Shown: positions 1 through 9,104 of the stretch, in pieces
Numbering within the stretch: the first letter of the stretch is position 1
Layout: each line of letters opens with the position of its first letter
Assembly (NCBI RefSeq): GCF_000172975.1
Contig: NZ_ABTR02000001.1
Location: 1,526,501 to 1,590,500 of the forward strand
Length of the DNA stretch: 64,000 nucleotides
Direction of reading: 5' to 3'
Source of the DNA: Dethiosulfovibrio peptidovorans DSM 11002
GTDB lineage: Bacteria > Synergistota > Synergistia > Synergistales > Dethiosulfovibrionaceae
Translations under genes and position numbers: made by a program
The notes under the pieces: model-generated
What the model saw: only the letters and a program-made list of their open reading frames with translations
What the model was told of the DNA's origin: nothing
Database searches by the model: none

Positions 1-260
1 CAGGGCGCAGCGATTTCCCCAACCAGATCAACAACTGTCTCGGTTTTCCCGGCATATTCAGAGGGGCTTTGGACGTGAGGGCCAGCGATATTGACGAGTC
101 GATGAAGTTGGCCGCGGCCTATGCACTGGCCGGACTGGTTTCGGACGATGAGCTTTCCTCCGAGAGGATAATTCCCGAGGCCTTGGACGAGAGGGTCGTC
201 CCGACGGTCGCCAAAGCGGTGGCGGAGGCGGCTAGAAAGGCCGGGATAGCCAGAGCGTAA
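1..260 (+). CDS. malic enzyme family protein, C-terminal end (partial)
   Basis: Only the last 85 residues are inside the window, with the frame open to the left edge. The visible stretch [11 protein letters not shown] followed by [12 protein letters not shown] is the conserved late segment of bacterial malic enzymes. The family decarboxylates malate to pyruvate; members inside citrate-fermentation operons, such as CitM of lactic acid bacteria, act as soluble oxaloacetate decarboxylases. A 2-hydroxycarboxylate carrier follows after 28 bp and citrate lyase genes after that, so I infer that this enzyme takes the oxaloacetate or malate product of citrate cleavage to pyruvate. The tail alone cannot show substrate preference or full length. 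Confidence 0.85.
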   Translation, partial: GRSDFPNQINNCLGFPGIFRGALDVRASDIDESMKLAAAYALAGLVSDDELSSERIIPEALDERVVPTVAKAVAEAARKAGIARA

Positions 261-288
261 TACAACGACAGCAGAGGAGACGATCTAT

Positions 289-1569
289 ATGACCGTGCAG
301 ACGGATAGAAAAAGTTTCACCATCTGGGGGCTTTCCCCCGTTCTTTTCGCGGTATGTATGGGGCTCGTGATCCTGGCGATATATATAGGAAAACTGCCCA
401 AGGGAATGATAGGAGCCCTGGCTGCCATGATGACCATGGGCGCTATCATGGACAAGATCGGGGACAAAACCCCCGTGATCAACGAATATCTCGGAGGGGC
501 TCCTCTGGTCTGTATATTCGGAACGGCAGCCCTGGTATATTTCGGAGTCATGCCCGATTCCACCGTCAAGATAATCACCGACTTCATGAAGGGCGGAGGT
601 TTTCTCAACTTCTACATAGCGGCACTGATATGCGGAAGCATACTCGGTATAAGCTCGGATCTGCTCATAAAGGCAGGAGCTAGATACGCCGCTCCTTTGT
701 TGGCGGCGGTGCTGGTTTCCTGCGGTCTGGCCGCTCTGGTGGCAGGCATGATAGGCTACGGATGGCAGCAGGGTATAATGCACATAGCCATGCCCATAAT
801 GGGAGGCGGCATGGGAGCGGGTGCGGTGCCGATGTCTCAGATATTCAGCACCATAACCAAGATGGATACCAAGGATATACTGTCCATACTTATTCCGGCC
901 CTGGCCCTGGGTAACGTTATGTCCATCGTGGCGGCCGGATTGTTGGACAAACTGGGCAAGGCCCGTCCTGCCCTGACCGGCAACGGACATCTTATGAAGG
1001 ACTTCAAGGTGGAGAAAGAAGAGGAGATACCCCCGAACATAGAGATGATGGGGGTAGGAGTAATGGTTTCCTGCGTTTTCTTCATCCTGGGGCTTCTTTT
1101 GAACAAAGTGGTGCCTATGATCCACTCCTATGCCCTTATGATAATAGCGGTAGCCATGTGCAAGATATTCAACCTCGTTCCCGAGTCGGTCCAGAAGAGC
1201 TGTAATATGTGGTATAAGTTCGTGGCAAAGAACTTTACAGCCGCGCTTCTCGTGGGTATAGGGGTTGCCTATACCGACCTCGGAGCGGTCATAAACGCCG
1301 TGTCTATTCAGTACATAGTTTTGGTGGCCGTCGTAGTATTCGGAGCTGTCGTCGGGGCGGGGTTCGCCGGGATGGCAGTGGGCTTCAACTTCGTCGAGTC
1401 GGCCATAACCGCCGGTCTCTGTATGGCCAACATGGGCGGAACCGGGGACGTCGCGGTCCTGTCCGCGGCCAAGAGGATGGAGCTGATGCCATTCGCTCAG
1501 ATATCCTCCCGTCTCGGAGGTGCTCTGATTTTGATATTGGTAAGCCTGTTGCTTCCCGTGTTGGGATAG
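289..1569 (+). CDS. 2-hydroxycarboxylate transporter (CitS/MaeN family)
   Basis: A 426-residue membrane protein with about eleven hydrophobic segments. It has the two glycine-rich re-entrant loop motifs of the 2-hydroxycarboxylate transporter family: MGGGMGAGAVPMSQ mid-protein and NMGGTGDVAVL near the C-terminus. The latter is followed by the family's arginine region AAKRMELMPFAQISSRLGG. These carriers move citrate, malate or lactate with sodium or protons, or by exchange. GAGGAG lies nine bases before the ATG. Location between a malic-enzyme-type gene and citDEFX makes citrate or malate import the likely role; the sequence does not distinguish symport from citrate/product exchange. Confidence 0.9.
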   Translation: MTVQTDRKSFTIWGLSPVLFAVCMGLVILAIYIGKLPKGMIGALAAMMTMGAIMDKIGDKTPVINEYLGGAPLVCIFGTAALVYFGVMPDSTVKIITDFMKGGGFLNFYIAALICGSILGISSDLLIKAGARYAAPLLAAVLVSCGLAALVAGMIGYGWQQGIMHIAMPIMGGGMGAGAVPMSQIFSTITKMDTKDILSILIPALALGNVMSIVAAGLLDKLGKARPALTGNGHLMKDFKVEKEEEIPPNIEMMGVGVMVSCVFFILGLLLNKVVPMIHSYALMIIAVAMCKIFNLVPESVQKSCNMWYKFVAKNFTAALLVGIGVAYTDLGAVINAVSIQYIVLVAVVVFGAVVGAGFAGMAVGFNFVESAITAGLCMANMGGTGDVAVLSAAKRMELMPFAQISSRLGGALILILVSLLLPVLG

Positions 1570-1636
1570 TTCCGGCTTTTACGGCGTCGGAGGCTTTATG
1601 GCTTCCGGCGCCATTTTCGTTTGGGAGGTGTTCTCA

Positions 1637-1906
1637 GTGAAGATCCTGAAGATGGCCGTCGCCGGTTCAATGGAATCCAACGATGCAATGGTGACGGTAG
1701 AGCCCTCGAACAAGCTCTCCGTCGAGGTAGAGAGCGTGGTGGAGGCTCAGTTCGGGGAAGCTATAGAAAGATCGATCATGGAGGTTTTGAAAGATCTCTC
1801 AGTGGATAGCTGTACCCTATCCGTCAAGGACAGAGGAGCTCTAGACTGTACATTAAGGGCCAGGGTGGAGACCGCGCTGTTGCGGGGATCCGAGGGTGTC
1901 AGATGA
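1637..1906 (+). CDS. citD: citrate lyase acyl carrier protein, gamma subunit
   Basis: An 89-residue protein beginning VKILKMAVAGSMESNDA, which aligns without gaps with the Klebsiella CitD N-terminus. Ser14 falls at the known attachment site of the phosphoribosyl-dephospho-CoA prosthetic group. The C-terminal DRGALDCTLRARVE is also a family signature. I chose the GTG at 1637, seven bases after GGGAGG, because an upstream in-frame ATG at 1598 would add thirteen residues foreign to the family. The stop overlaps the citE start (ATGA), so translation is probably coupled. The protein carries the acetyl/citryl thioester in the citrate lyase complex. Confidence 0.93.
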   Translation: MKILKMAVAGSMESNDAMVTVEPSNKLSVEVESVVEAQFGEAIERSIMEVLKDLSVDSCTLSVKDRGALDCTLRARVETALLRGSEGVR

Positions 1907-2763
1907 GAAGAAGACGGAGTCTACTGTTCGTGCCTGGCAACAATCCGGGAATGGTAGCCAACGCCGGGGTCTTCGGGGCCGACGGAATCATCTTTGATCT
2001 TGAGGACGCCGTCGCCCAGGACCAGAAGGATGGTGCTAGGATACTCGTCAGAAACGCTCTTGCGGCTCTTCCCATGAAGGGGTGCGAGAGGATCGTCAGG
2101 ATAAACTCCATGGACCGTCCCATATGGTTGGAGGATCTGGAGGCGGTGGTAGCCGGAGGAGCGGACTCGATCATGCTTCCCAAGGCCCAGAGTCGAGCCG
2201 AGATGGAGGAGCTTGATCGAACCCTCTCCGACGCGGAGAAAAAGGTCGGCAGAGAGAATGGGACCCTGGACGTGATTGCGTTGGTCGAGACTCCTACAGG
2301 GATTGAGAACTCGGGAGACATAGCGACGGCTTGTAGGGTGTCAGGGATGTTGCTGGGTGCGGAGGATCTCACCGCGGCCCTAGGCGTTTCCAGAACCGTT
2401 GAAGGAGAGGAGATCTCCTACGCCAGGGGACGTATGGTTATGGCTGCCAAGGCTGCGGGGATCGACGCCATCGACACACCCTTCACCGATACCGACGATA
2501 TGGAGGGGTTGGTGAAGGACGTTCTTTTCGCCCGGTCCATCGGATTCGACGGCAAGGCTTTGATATCTCCCAGGCACGTGGAGGCGGTAAACCGGGCCTT
2601 CACCCCCACAGACGAGGAAATGGAGTGGGCCAGGGCGGTCGTTCGTGCTCTCGAGGAAGGAGAGAGGGCAGGAAAGGGAGCCGTATCGGTAGGAGGTAAG
2701 ATGGTGGACGCCCCGGTGGCGGCAAGGGCCAGAAAGACCTTGGCCATGAGAGGGGAGGCGTAG
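1903..2763 (+). CDS. citE: citrate lyase beta subunit (citryl-ACP lyase)
   Basis: A 286-residue HpcH/HpaI-type aldolase-fold protein. The opening RRSLLFVPGNNPGMVANA and the metal-site region DGIIFDLEDAVAQDQK are typical of CitE, as are VALVETPTGIENS and the internal LLGAEDLTAALG. It splits citryl-ACP into oxaloacetate and acetyl-ACP. The start codon overlaps the citD stop and citF follows after three bases, so the three subunits are made from one message. Length matches the family. No anomalies were seen. Confidence 0.95.
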   Translation: MRRRRSLLFVPGNNPGMVANAGVFGADGIIFDLEDAVAQDQKDGARILVRNALAALPMKGCERIVRINSMDRPIWLEDLEAVVAGGADSIMLPKAQSRAEMEELDRTLSDAEKKVGRENGTLDVIALVETPTGIENSGDIATACRVSGMLLGAEDLTAALGVSRTVEGEEISYARGRMVMAAKAAGIDAIDTPFTDTDDMEGLVKDVLFARSIGFDGKALISPRHVEAVNRAFTPTDEEMEWARAVVRALEEGERAGKGAVSVGGKMVDAPVAARARKTLAMRGEA

Positions 2764-2766
2764 TCC

Positions 2767-4170
2767 TTGAGAGATAAGATGATCGGGAGCCTGAAAGAGG
2801 CCCTTAAGGCCATGGGATTGGCCGACGGAATGACACTGTCCTTCCATCATCACCTCAGAAACGGCGATGCGGTGCTGAACGGGGCGTTGGATGCGGCTTC
2901 CTCGCTTGGAATATCGGGGTTGACCGTCGCGGCCAGCTCTATCTTTCCGGTGCATGCGCCGTTGGTGGAACATATCCGCAGGGGGACAGTGTCCCGTCTC
3001 GAGGTCAACTACATGAGCGGTCCCGTGGCCGATTTCGTCTCTCAAGGGGGCATGGCGGAGCCAGTGATCTTCAGAACCCATGGAGGAAGACCCAGGGCGA
3101 TAGAATCGGGCGAGCTGCCAATAGATATAGCCGTTGTGGCTGCTCCTTCCGCCGATGGAAGAGGAAACCTCACCGGGACGAAGGGGCCTTCCGCCTGCGG
3201 CTCTCTCGGTTACGCCATGGCCGATGCTCGCTGTGCCAAGAGGGTCTTGGCCGTAACGGACAATCCTATGGACCGTGTGGCTCCGGCGTCGATAGATCAG
3301 AGCCTCGTAGATGCGGTTGTGACGGTGGACTCCATCGGCGATCCCGCCGGGATAGTCTCTGGTACCACCAGGATGCCCAGAGATCCAGTCGCGTTGGTGA
3401 TGGCCCGATGTGCCGCCATAGCGATAAAGGCGTCGGGGCTGTTGGTCGAAGGCGTTTCCTTTCAGACCGGAGCTGGCGGAGCTTCCTTGGCTGCCGCCTC
3501 ATATCTGGGGGATATGATGAAGGACCTCGGAATCGTCGGGAGCTTCGGAATGGGAGGCATAACCTCTCACATGGTGAGGTTTCTTCGGGAAGGTCTGGTC
3601 CAACGGCTTTACGACGTCCAGTGCTTCGACCTGGAGGCAGTAAAGTCGATAGCCGAGGACGAGAGACACGTGGAGGTTTCCGCCTCTCTATACGCCAGCC
3701 CCGGAACCAAGGGACCTCTGGTGGACGATCTGGACGTGGTGATACTGGGGGCGACCGAGATAGACCTGGATTTCAACGTAAACGTCCATACCGACTCTTC
3801 CGGACGGATAATTGGAGGGTCCGGAGGTCACAGCGATACAGCCGCCGGAGCGAATTTGGCGGTGGTCGTGGCCCCTTTGGTGAGGTCCAGATTGCCGATA
3901 GTAGTCGACAGAGTGACCACTGTGAGCACTCCTGGTGATACGGTAGATCTTCTGGTAACGGAGAGAGGCATGGCGGTGAACCCAGCTCGGCCGGAACTGA
4001 GGGAAGCTCTCGACCGAGCTGGGCTTCCGGTCATGTCGATCCGAGAGCTCAGGGAGGTCGCCCTCTCCATAACCGGAGTTCCCCGGTCCTCTAGGTCTAA
4101 GGGGCGAACGGTGGGAATAGTGGAGTATCGTGACGGTAGTTTAATCGACCGGATATCGGAGGTATCCTGA
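2767..4170 (+). CDS. citF: citrate lyase alpha subunit (citrate:acetyl-ACP transferase)
   Basis: A 467-residue CoA-transferase-fold protein. GMTLSFHHHLRNGDAVLN is the conserved CitF opening of the catalytic domain, and GTKGPSACGSLGYAM, HTDSSGRIIGGSGGHSD and the C-terminal GMAVNPARPEL region also match. It exchanges acetyl-ACP for citryl-ACP. The TTG start lies nine bases after GGGGAGG. The protein begins almost directly at the catalytic domain, so it is about 40 residues shorter at the N-terminus than the roughly 510-residue enterobacterial CitF. No upstream in-frame start with a better ribosome site was found, so the short form looks genuine. Confidence 0.93.
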   Translation: MRDKMIGSLKEALKAMGLADGMTLSFHHHLRNGDAVLNGALDAASSLGISGLTVAASSIFPVHAPLVEHIRRGTVSRLEVNYMSGPVADFVSQGGMAEPVIFRTHGGRPRAIESGELPIDIAVVAAPSADGRGNLTGTKGPSACGSLGYAMADARCAKRVLAVTDNPMDRVAPASIDQSLVDAVVTVDSIGDPAGIVSGTTRMPRDPVALVMARCAAIAIKASGLLVEGVSFQTGAGGASLAAASYLGDMMKDLGIVGSFGMGGITSHMVRFLREGLVQRLYDVQCFDLEAVKSIAEDERHVEVSASLYASPGTKGPLVDDLDVVILGATEIDLDFNVNVHTDSSGRIIGGSGGHSDTAAGANLAVVVAPLVRSRLPIVVDRVTTVSTPGDTVDLLVTERGMAVNPARPELREALDRAGLPVMSIRELREVALSITGVPRSSRSKGRTVGIVEYRDGSLIDRISEVS

Positions 4171-4171
4171 G

Positions 4172-4681
4172 TTGGGGTACGAATCTATGGACCTTATACT
4201 GGCGGCCAGGGAGGCCCGGTGGAACCTGAGAAAACAACTGTCCCGTACCTACGGGAAGCCGGTGTTGTCTCTCTCCATGACGGTTCCCGGTCCGGATAAA
4301 AGCGCTCCCGGGATCTTTTGGGCCCTTAGAGTCATCTCCGATGAGGTAGAGAAGACCTTGGGTTACGTTTTATCCCGGCGAAGCGACCTGGACGGTTCCG
4401 ACGGGCCTTCCGTCCACTGGGTGGTCGATCTTTCCGGGAGGGAGCTTAAAAAAAAGGCCCTGGCGATCGAAGAGAGCCACGGTTTGGGCCGGATCGCCGA
4501 TCTGGACGTTCTGGACGAGAACGGAGCTCCTCTGGGGAGGAGCGATCTTGGCTTTCCTCCCAGAAGATGTCTCATATGCGATCGTCCGGCCAAGGAGTGC
4601 TCCTATTGTAGGAGACACGGTCTATCGGAGCTGTTGGAAGCTATCGAAGGGATTCTGGAAAAGTCGGGATGGAGAGAGTAA
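4172..4681 (+). CDS. citX: holo-citrate lyase synthase (apo-CitD transferase)
   Basis: A 169-residue protein with the CitX pattern: an N-terminal LILAAREARWNLRKQL, the SMTVPGPDKSAP segment, and a C-terminal RRCLICDRPAKECSYCRRHGLSELLEAI. The C-terminal cysteine/arginine-rich sequence is diagnostic. CitX transfers the phosphoribosyl-dephospho-CoA arm to the CitD serine. TTG at 4172 is preferred because GGAGG lies ten bases upstream; the first ATG at 4187 would be 25 bases away. It starts one base after citF stops. CitG, which makes the precursor, and CitC, the acetate:ligase, are not in the window and may lie upstream. Confidence 0.9.
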   Translation: MGYESMDLILAAREARWNLRKQLSRTYGKPVLSLSMTVPGPDKSAPGIFWALRVISDEVEKTLGYVLSRRSDLDGSDGPSVHWVVDLSGRELKKKALAIEESHGLGRIADLDVLDENGAPLGRSDLGFPPRRCLICDRPAKECSYCRRHGLSELLEAIEGILEKSGWRE

Positions 4682-4714
4682 AATCCCGGAGCCCATCAAT
4701 GGGCTCCGGGATTT
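4681..4714. terminator. bidirectional terminator between citX and glsA
   Basis: A perfect 15-bp inverted repeat, AAATCCCGGAGCCCA against TGGGCTCCGGGATTT with a TCAA loop, sits between two convergent genes. Short T tracts on both strands make it a plausible shared intrinsic terminator. Confidence 0.75.
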
Positions 4715-4724
4715 CATCATCTCG

Positions 4725-5651
4725 TCATAGCACCCGACACCTGAGTTTTTCCGATATATCCTTCATCGCCGCTAGGCCGGCTACGGAGTTTCCCTTCTCG
4801 TCCAGAGGGGGACTCACCACGCCGATGCCCATCCTCCCGGGAACCGTGCCTAGGATCCCTCCTCCTACGCCACTTTTGGCGGGTATGCCCACCTTTACGG
4901 CGAACTCTCCAGAGCCGTCGTACATTCCGCAGGTCGTCATTATTGCCCTGACCGTTCTGGCCGTGGAGGGAGATATTATCTGTTTTCCCGATATGGGGTT
5001 TAGACCGTCGCAGGCGAAGGTCGCTCCCATGATAGATAGATCTTTGGCGCAGGTCTTTATGCTGCACTGCCTGAAATACACGTCCAGGATATCCTCGACA
5101 TCTCCGTTCAAGCTGCCTACGCTCCTGAGAAAATAGGCGAGCGATCTGTTTCTGTCGCTGGTGTTCTTCTCCGATCGGTAGACCCTGTCGTCGATGTCTA
5201 TCGAGTCGTTGGCCATCAGTTTTCGACAGAGATCCATGATGGCGTCGACTTTTCTCTCTCTGCCTTCCTCGGGAAGAAGGGACACCACCACTATGGCGCC
5301 GGAGTTTATCAGAGGGTTGTTCGGTCTGTGGGGAGCGTCCATCTCCAGTCTCATTATGGAATTGAATGGGTCCGCGGTGGGGCTGCTCCCGACGGATGAG
5401 AAGACCCTCTCCGGTCCTCGTTCCTCCAGCGCCAGGGCCAGAGTCACTATTTTGGATATAGACTGTAATGTAAAGGGGTGATCCCAGTTTCCCGACAGAT
5501 ACTGACTTCCGTCGCATTCCGTCACGGCTAATCCGAAAGCCTCCGGATCGGCCTTCGCCAACTCAGGTATGTAGGAAGCAACCGTCCCCTCCGTCGCCTT
5601 GAGCCGACTCCTTCTGGAGATCTCTTCGAGGATATCCTTCATGGGAATCAT
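4725..5651 (-). CDS. glsA: glutaminase
   Basis: A 308-residue serine-dependent beta-lactamase-fold glutaminase. The nucleophile and general base form the motif S64-I-S-K67 (FTLQSISK). PHRPNNPLINSGAI, CAKDLSIMGATFACDGLNP and the C-terminal KSGVGGGILGTVPGRMGIGV are further family motifs. It deaminates glutamine to glutamate and ammonia in the cytoplasm and fits an amino-acid-fermenting lifestyle. Two in-frame ATGs (5651 and 5642) share one AGGA site, so the protein may start three residues later. It is monocistronic, between a terminator and its own promoter near 5718-5746. Confidence 0.95.
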   Translation of the reverse strand: MIPMKDILEEISRRSRLKATEGTVASYIPELAKADPEAFGLAVTECDGSQYLSGNWDHPFTLQSISKIVTLALALEERGPERVFSSVGSSPTADPFNSIMRLEMDAPHRPNNPLINSGAIVVVSLLPEEGRERKVDAIMDLCRKLMANDSIDIDDRVYRSEKNTSDRNRSLAYFLRSVGSLNGDVEDILDVYFRQCSIKTCAKDLSIMGATFACDGLNPISGKQIISPSTARTVRAIMTTCGMYDGSGEFAVKVGIPAKSGVGGGILGTVPGRMGIGVVSPPLDEKGNSVAGLAAMKDISEKLRCRVL

Positions 5652-5672
5652 CGTCCTATCTGTTGTAGTATG

Positions 5673-5687
5673 AGGAGAACTTCTCCT
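5673..5687. repeat. palindrome in the glsA leader
   Basis: AGGAGAA-C-TTCTCCT is a perfect 7-1-7 palindrome between the predicted glsA promoter and its start codon. It could be an operator or a small leader hairpin; nothing identifies a partner protein. Confidence 0.4.
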
Positions 5688-5717
5688 TGTCTATCACGGG
5701 ATCGTCTATTCCAAGGT

Positions 5718-5746
5718 ATCATACGCAATAGTGGTTCAAAATACAA
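5718..5746 (-). promoter_or_regulatory. sigma-70-type promoter of glsA
   Basis: On the minus strand TTGTAT (5746-5741), a 17-bp spacer and TATGAT (5723-5718) give an apparently complete promoter about 70 bp before glsA. The rest of the 316-bp gap 5652-5967 holds only this promoter, the palindrome, AT-rich sequence and the mcp terminator; no gene is seen. Confidence 0.65.
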
Positions 5747-5910
5747 CTGTGCATACAGCAAAGCATGGTTGATAAATGATTTTATGTTTTTTTTCGTGGC
5801 ATATCGGGCTTAGAGCCTGCTTTTATATTGAGTTCAAGCTGTATCTATAGAGGTGTTTTTCAGTAAAAACGGAGGAGTGCTGTCGTTAGAGTTTAATTTT
5901 TTTGGCAGGT

Positions 5911-5950
5911 AGAAAAAGAGGCGGGATGCCTCTATCCGGCACCCCGCCTC
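5911..5950 (-). terminator. terminator of the chemoreceptor gene
   Basis: GAGGCGGG-A-TGCC pairs with GGCA-C-CCCGCCTC around a TCTATCC loop, one mismatch. On the minus strand the stem is followed by CTTTTTCT, a normal intrinsic terminator 18 bp after the stop codon. Confidence 0.8.
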
Positions 5951-5967
5951 TTTCCCTTCTCCTGATG

Positions 5968-8010
5968 CTACTTTTGGACCAATTCTTTGGAACTCTCCGT
6001 CTTGAACTTGCTTAACCGTCTCTCTATGTTGTCCACCAGGGAGGACATGGCCTCAGCTTCCTTGGCTACGTTACTCGAGACCAAAGAGGTCTCCTCCGCG
6101 GCTTTTTTGATGGTTCCTACCTTATGGGCCATGTCGACGGTGGATCTCGAAGCCTGGTCGACGGCGTTGGCCATCTCGTTAGCCGAAGCGGCCTGTTCCT
6201 CTGAGGTCGCCGCTATGTTCTGCATAGAGTCGTTGACCACGGCGATCTGTTGCAAGGTCTCGTCCAGTCCTTTTCTGGCCTCGTCGGCCTTGACCACCGT
6301 CTGTTTCATGAGATCCCCGGCTTGTTGGGTTATCGCTACCGAGTCTCTGGTCTGGGACTGGAGTTCCTCTATGAGGTTTTCTATCTTGCCTGCGGCGTTG
6401 CCCGACTCTTCCGCCAGCTTTCTTACCTCTTCCGCCACGACCGCGAAGCCTCGTCCGGCGTCTCCCGCTCGGGCCGCCTCTATAGCTGCGTTGAGGGCCA
6501 GAAGGTTCGTCTGGTCCGCTATGGAGTTGATCGTGGCTATAAAACCGGTTATCTCCTGGACCGACGTGCTGAGGGCGGTCATAGCCTCTAAGCTTTTCCC
6601 CGCCTTGGCTCCTACCTCTTTGACGTTGCCTATTATATCCGCCACTATGGATACGGCCTTACTGGAGGTCTGGGAGGCCCTTTCCGTCGCCTCCGTTCCC
6701 TTAGTGGCCGACTCCGCCGCCATAGAGGCGCTGGACGATACTTCTTCGACTCCGGCGTTGGTCTCCTCCAATGCGGCGGCGTTGTTCTCCGCCAGTGTGG
6801 ATACCTCCTCGACAGAGTGACGGACTTCCTCCATGGAGGCACTGCTCTGCTCGCTGAGTGCGGCCAGTCCGGTAGAGCTGTCAGCTATCTTTTTGCTTTC
6901 CTCGACTATCCCCAGCATGGTCTCCCTAAGACCTTCCACCATGACGGAAAGTGCGTCTATCATGGTGCCGAGAGGGTCTTTGGCCCTGTAATTTATGGAT
7001 CTGGGGTCTACAGTGAGATCGCCGTCCTTGACCTCGCCTGCCATGTTAGCGACTTTCCTGAGAGGAAGGACTATGCTTCTGAAGGTGACCAGCACGGCCA
7101 GTCCGACAGCCAGGAGAGCCACTATCGCTACGGCTATCTGTATGGAGGTGGTCCCCCTTACCAGGGCGTCTATGGCCTTCACAGGGTATAGAATTGCCAG
7201 GGAGAGTCCCTGGGCGGTGTTGCCGTAGAAGGCCTCGAACCTCTCTCCCTCCCAGTTTATTATGGAGGAGCCCGATTTTCCGGAGACCATCTCCCTGCCC
7301 ATCGTCTTGGCCGATTCGTCTTTTTCGTCGCTTTCGGAGAGATTGACCTTCATGATGTCCTTTTCAACCGGTCCGGCTATAATCATGCCTGCCTTGCTGA
7401 GAAGAAGTCCATGCCCCTCTCCCAGCAGCTTCAGCTTTCCAACGAAATCGACCAGGGCGTTCATGCTGATATCCACCCCCACCACTCCGAGGGTCTTGCC
7501 TTTGCCGTCTTTTACCGTCATGGCTGCCGATATGACGGCTTTATTTGTTATCAGGTCGATGTAGGGTTCGGTAACTATCATGTCGGATCCTTTTTTTATC
7601 GCGTCTATGTACCACGATCTCTTCCTGGCATCGTAGTCCTCGGCCATCTTGGCTCGAGAACCGATGGGCAGTTTTCCGTTTTTCTCCAGGCCGAAGTAGA
7701 TGTCCTGAACTCCGAACTCTCCGTTTTGGGCCAGCAACGAGGCCATGAGATCCTCCAGGGTCTCCGCCTCCTGTAGACCCTCTTCATCCCAGGCTCTCTG
7801 TATGGCCACAGAGGCGTTTTTGAGTATGGCTAACAGTTTCCCGAAGTTCTCCTCCACAGTGAGCACCGCTGTCTTGACGGTCTCCTCTCCGGTCTTGATT
7901 ACCTGGTTTTCCAGGATACTCTGGCTCCTGAAGTAGGTGATCCCTGTCATTGCGACTATTATGACCAGTACGGCCGCTACCATAGATACGAATTTCCCTT
8001 TGATGGACAT
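5968..8010 (-). CDS. methyl-accepting chemotaxis protein with dCache sensor
   Basis: A 680-residue transmembrane chemoreceptor. The N-terminus is a signal-anchor helix (about residues 8-28). A periplasmic double-Cache domain follows, with the [11 protein letters not shown] and [15 protein letters not shown] segments typical of amino-acid or organic-acid sensing. A second membrane helix lies near 285-305 and is followed by a HAMP linker and a long signalling coiled coil. The coil contains the kinase-contact tip [20 protein letters not shown]. It relays ligand binding to CheA/CheW, which are not in the window. The ligand is unknown; no CheR-tethering pentapeptide is seen at the end (ELVQK). GGAGGGG precedes the ATG. 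Confidence 0.93.
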   Translation of the reverse strand: MSIKGKFVSMVAAVLVIIVAMTGITYFRSQSILENQVIKTGEETVKTAVLTVEENFGKLLAILKNASVAIQRAWDEEGLQEAETLEDLMASLLAQNGEFGVQDIYFGLEKNGKLPIGSRAKMAEDYDARKRSWYIDAIKKGSDMIVTEPYIDLITNKAVISAAMTVKDGKGKTLGVVGVDISMNALVDFVGKLKLLGEGHGLLLSKAGMIIAGPVEKDIMKVNLSESDEKDESAKTMGREMVSGKSGSSIINWEGERFEAFYGNTAQGLSLAILYPVKAIDALVRGTTSIQIAVAIVALLAVGLAVLVTFRSIVLPLRKVANMAGEVKDGDLTVDPRSINYRAKDPLGTMIDALSVMVEGLRETMLGIVEESKKIADSSTGLAALSEQSSASMEEVRHSVEEVSTLAENNAAALEETNAGVEEVSSSASMAAESATKGTEATERASQTSSKAVSIVADIIGNVKEVGAKAGKSLEAMTALSTSVQEITGFIATINSIADQTNLLALNAAIEAARAGDAGRGFAVVAEEVRKLAEESGNAAGKIENLIEELQSQTRDSVAITQQAGDLMKQTVVKADEARKGLDETLQQIAVVNDSMQNIAATSEEQAASANEMANAVDQASRSTVDMAHKVGTIKKAAEETSLVSSNVAKEAEAMSSLVDNIERRLSKFKTESSKELVQK

Positions 8011-8051
8011 GTGATCCCCTCCAATCGTCTATGTGTTTCTACCCCAAATAT

Positions 8052-8081
8052 ATTATATCAATATTCTTTATATACAGTCTA
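8052..8081 (-). promoter_or_regulatory. promoter of the chemoreceptor gene
   Basis: On the minus strand TAGACT (8081-8076), an 18-bp spacer and a perfect TATAAT (8057-8052) lie about 45 bp before the mcp start. The region is strongly AT-rich. Confidence 0.55.
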
Positions 8082-8122
8082 GTTTTTCAATTATGCTATC
8101 CTCGCCGTCCCGGCGTTGCCGG

Positions 8123-8128
8123 TATAAT
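8123..8128 (+). promoter_or_regulatory. -10 element of the M23 peptidase gene
   Basis: TATAAT lies 29 bp before the GTG start. No convincing -35 hexamer is seen at 16-18 bp, so this is a weak or activator-dependent promoter at most. It is back to back with the mcp promoter. Confidence 0.4.
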
Positions 8129-8156
8129 GGAGTGATTCTAGGAAGGAGTTGGTTTC

Positions 8157-9104
8157 GTGTCGCTTTCAACTGGGTTCGGGCGGATGAGGACGGGACTGAA
8201 GTTTTCTCTGTCCGTTTTGCTCTCTCTATGGGCTATATCCAGCGCTTCGGCATTGGAAGTCTCTTTCGACGCTCCCGATAAGGTTTTTTTGGGAGAGCCT
8301 TTCGTGGTTTCTCTGACTGTCAGTGGGGACGTGGAGAAAAGTACTTTGTCCTGGAGGGGCAGGAATTATCCCATGTTCCTGTCCGTTGCGGAGGGGGGAG
8401 TCTCGAAGGGTGTCGGTCTTTTGGGGACAGATGCGGCCAGCTCTCCTGCCGAGGGAGAGGTGGTTAAGATATGGGTGAGGTCGAAAGGGGTCAACTACAT
8501 GTCTCGGTGGAAGATAGACGTTATTTCCAAATCATATCCTGCCGAGAGGCTTTCGGTTCCCCCCGCCATGGTGAATCCTCCCGGCTCGGAGCGCGACAGG
8601 ATAGCCAGAGAGAAAAAGGCCGTCAGGAAGGTATTGAGAGCCCATTCTCCCGAGTTGTACTGGTCCTTGCCGATGGTTCGTCCCGTTGAGGGAATCGTCA
8701 CCAGCGTATATGGAAAAAAACGGATCTACAACGGTATCCCTAGGAGTCGTCACGGAGGGGTGGATTATCGCGCTTCGGTGGGAACTCCTGTAAAATCCGC
8801 GTCGTCTGGACGGGTCATCCTCACCGGAGATCACTATTACGCAGGCAAGTCGGTCTATGTCGATCATGGAGGTTCAGTGGTGTCGATGTATTTTCATCTG
8901 TCCGAGATCAATGTGAGGGAGGGGCAGTTCGTTCGATCCGGCGAGGTGATAGGTAAGACCGGTCGATCCGGAAGGGTGACCGGTCCTCATCTTCATTTCG
9001 GTGTATCGGTCGGCGGTCGCATGGTCGACCCCTCGATCTTGGTGGAGGAGGATCTGGAACGACTGACCGAGTCCAATCTGTCCGGCAGGATGGTCTTCCC
9101 CTAG
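8157..9104 (+). CDS. exported M23 (LytM) peptidase
   Basis: A 315-residue protein starting at GTG, eight bases after GGAAGGAG. An N-terminal signal peptide ends near residues 31-33 (SSASALEV), followed by a beta-rich region of about 120 residues. The C-terminal M23 metallopeptidase domain has both zinc motifs, SRHGGVDYRASVGTPV and GPHLHFGVSVGG. These enzymes cut peptidoglycan cross-bridges, or activate amidases if degenerate; the ligands here are intact. It probably acts in the periplasm or cell wall. The gene overlaps the convergent regulator gene by four bases. Confidence 0.9.
   Translation: MSLSTGFGRMRTGLKFSLSVLLSLWAISSASALEVSFDAPDKVFLGEPFVVSLTVSGDVEKSTLSWRGRNYPMFLSVAEGGVSKGVGLLGTDAASSPAEGEVVKIWVRSKGVNYMSRWKIDVISKSYPAERLSVPPAMVNPPGSERDRIAREKKAVRKVLRAHSPELYWSLPMVRPVEGIVTSVYGKKRIYNGIPRSRHGGVDYRASVGTPVKSASSGRVILTGDHYYAGKSVYVDHGGSVVSMYFHLSEINVREGQFVRSGEVIGKTGRSGRVTGPHLHFGVSVGGRMVDPSILVEEDLERLTESNLSGRMVFP

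Noticed and set aside
232-1125. 297-codon open frame on the minus strand
   Set aside because: It lies antisense to the clear 2-hydroxycarboxylate transporter, is rich in His/Tyr/Gly in the way antisense frames are, and matches no family.
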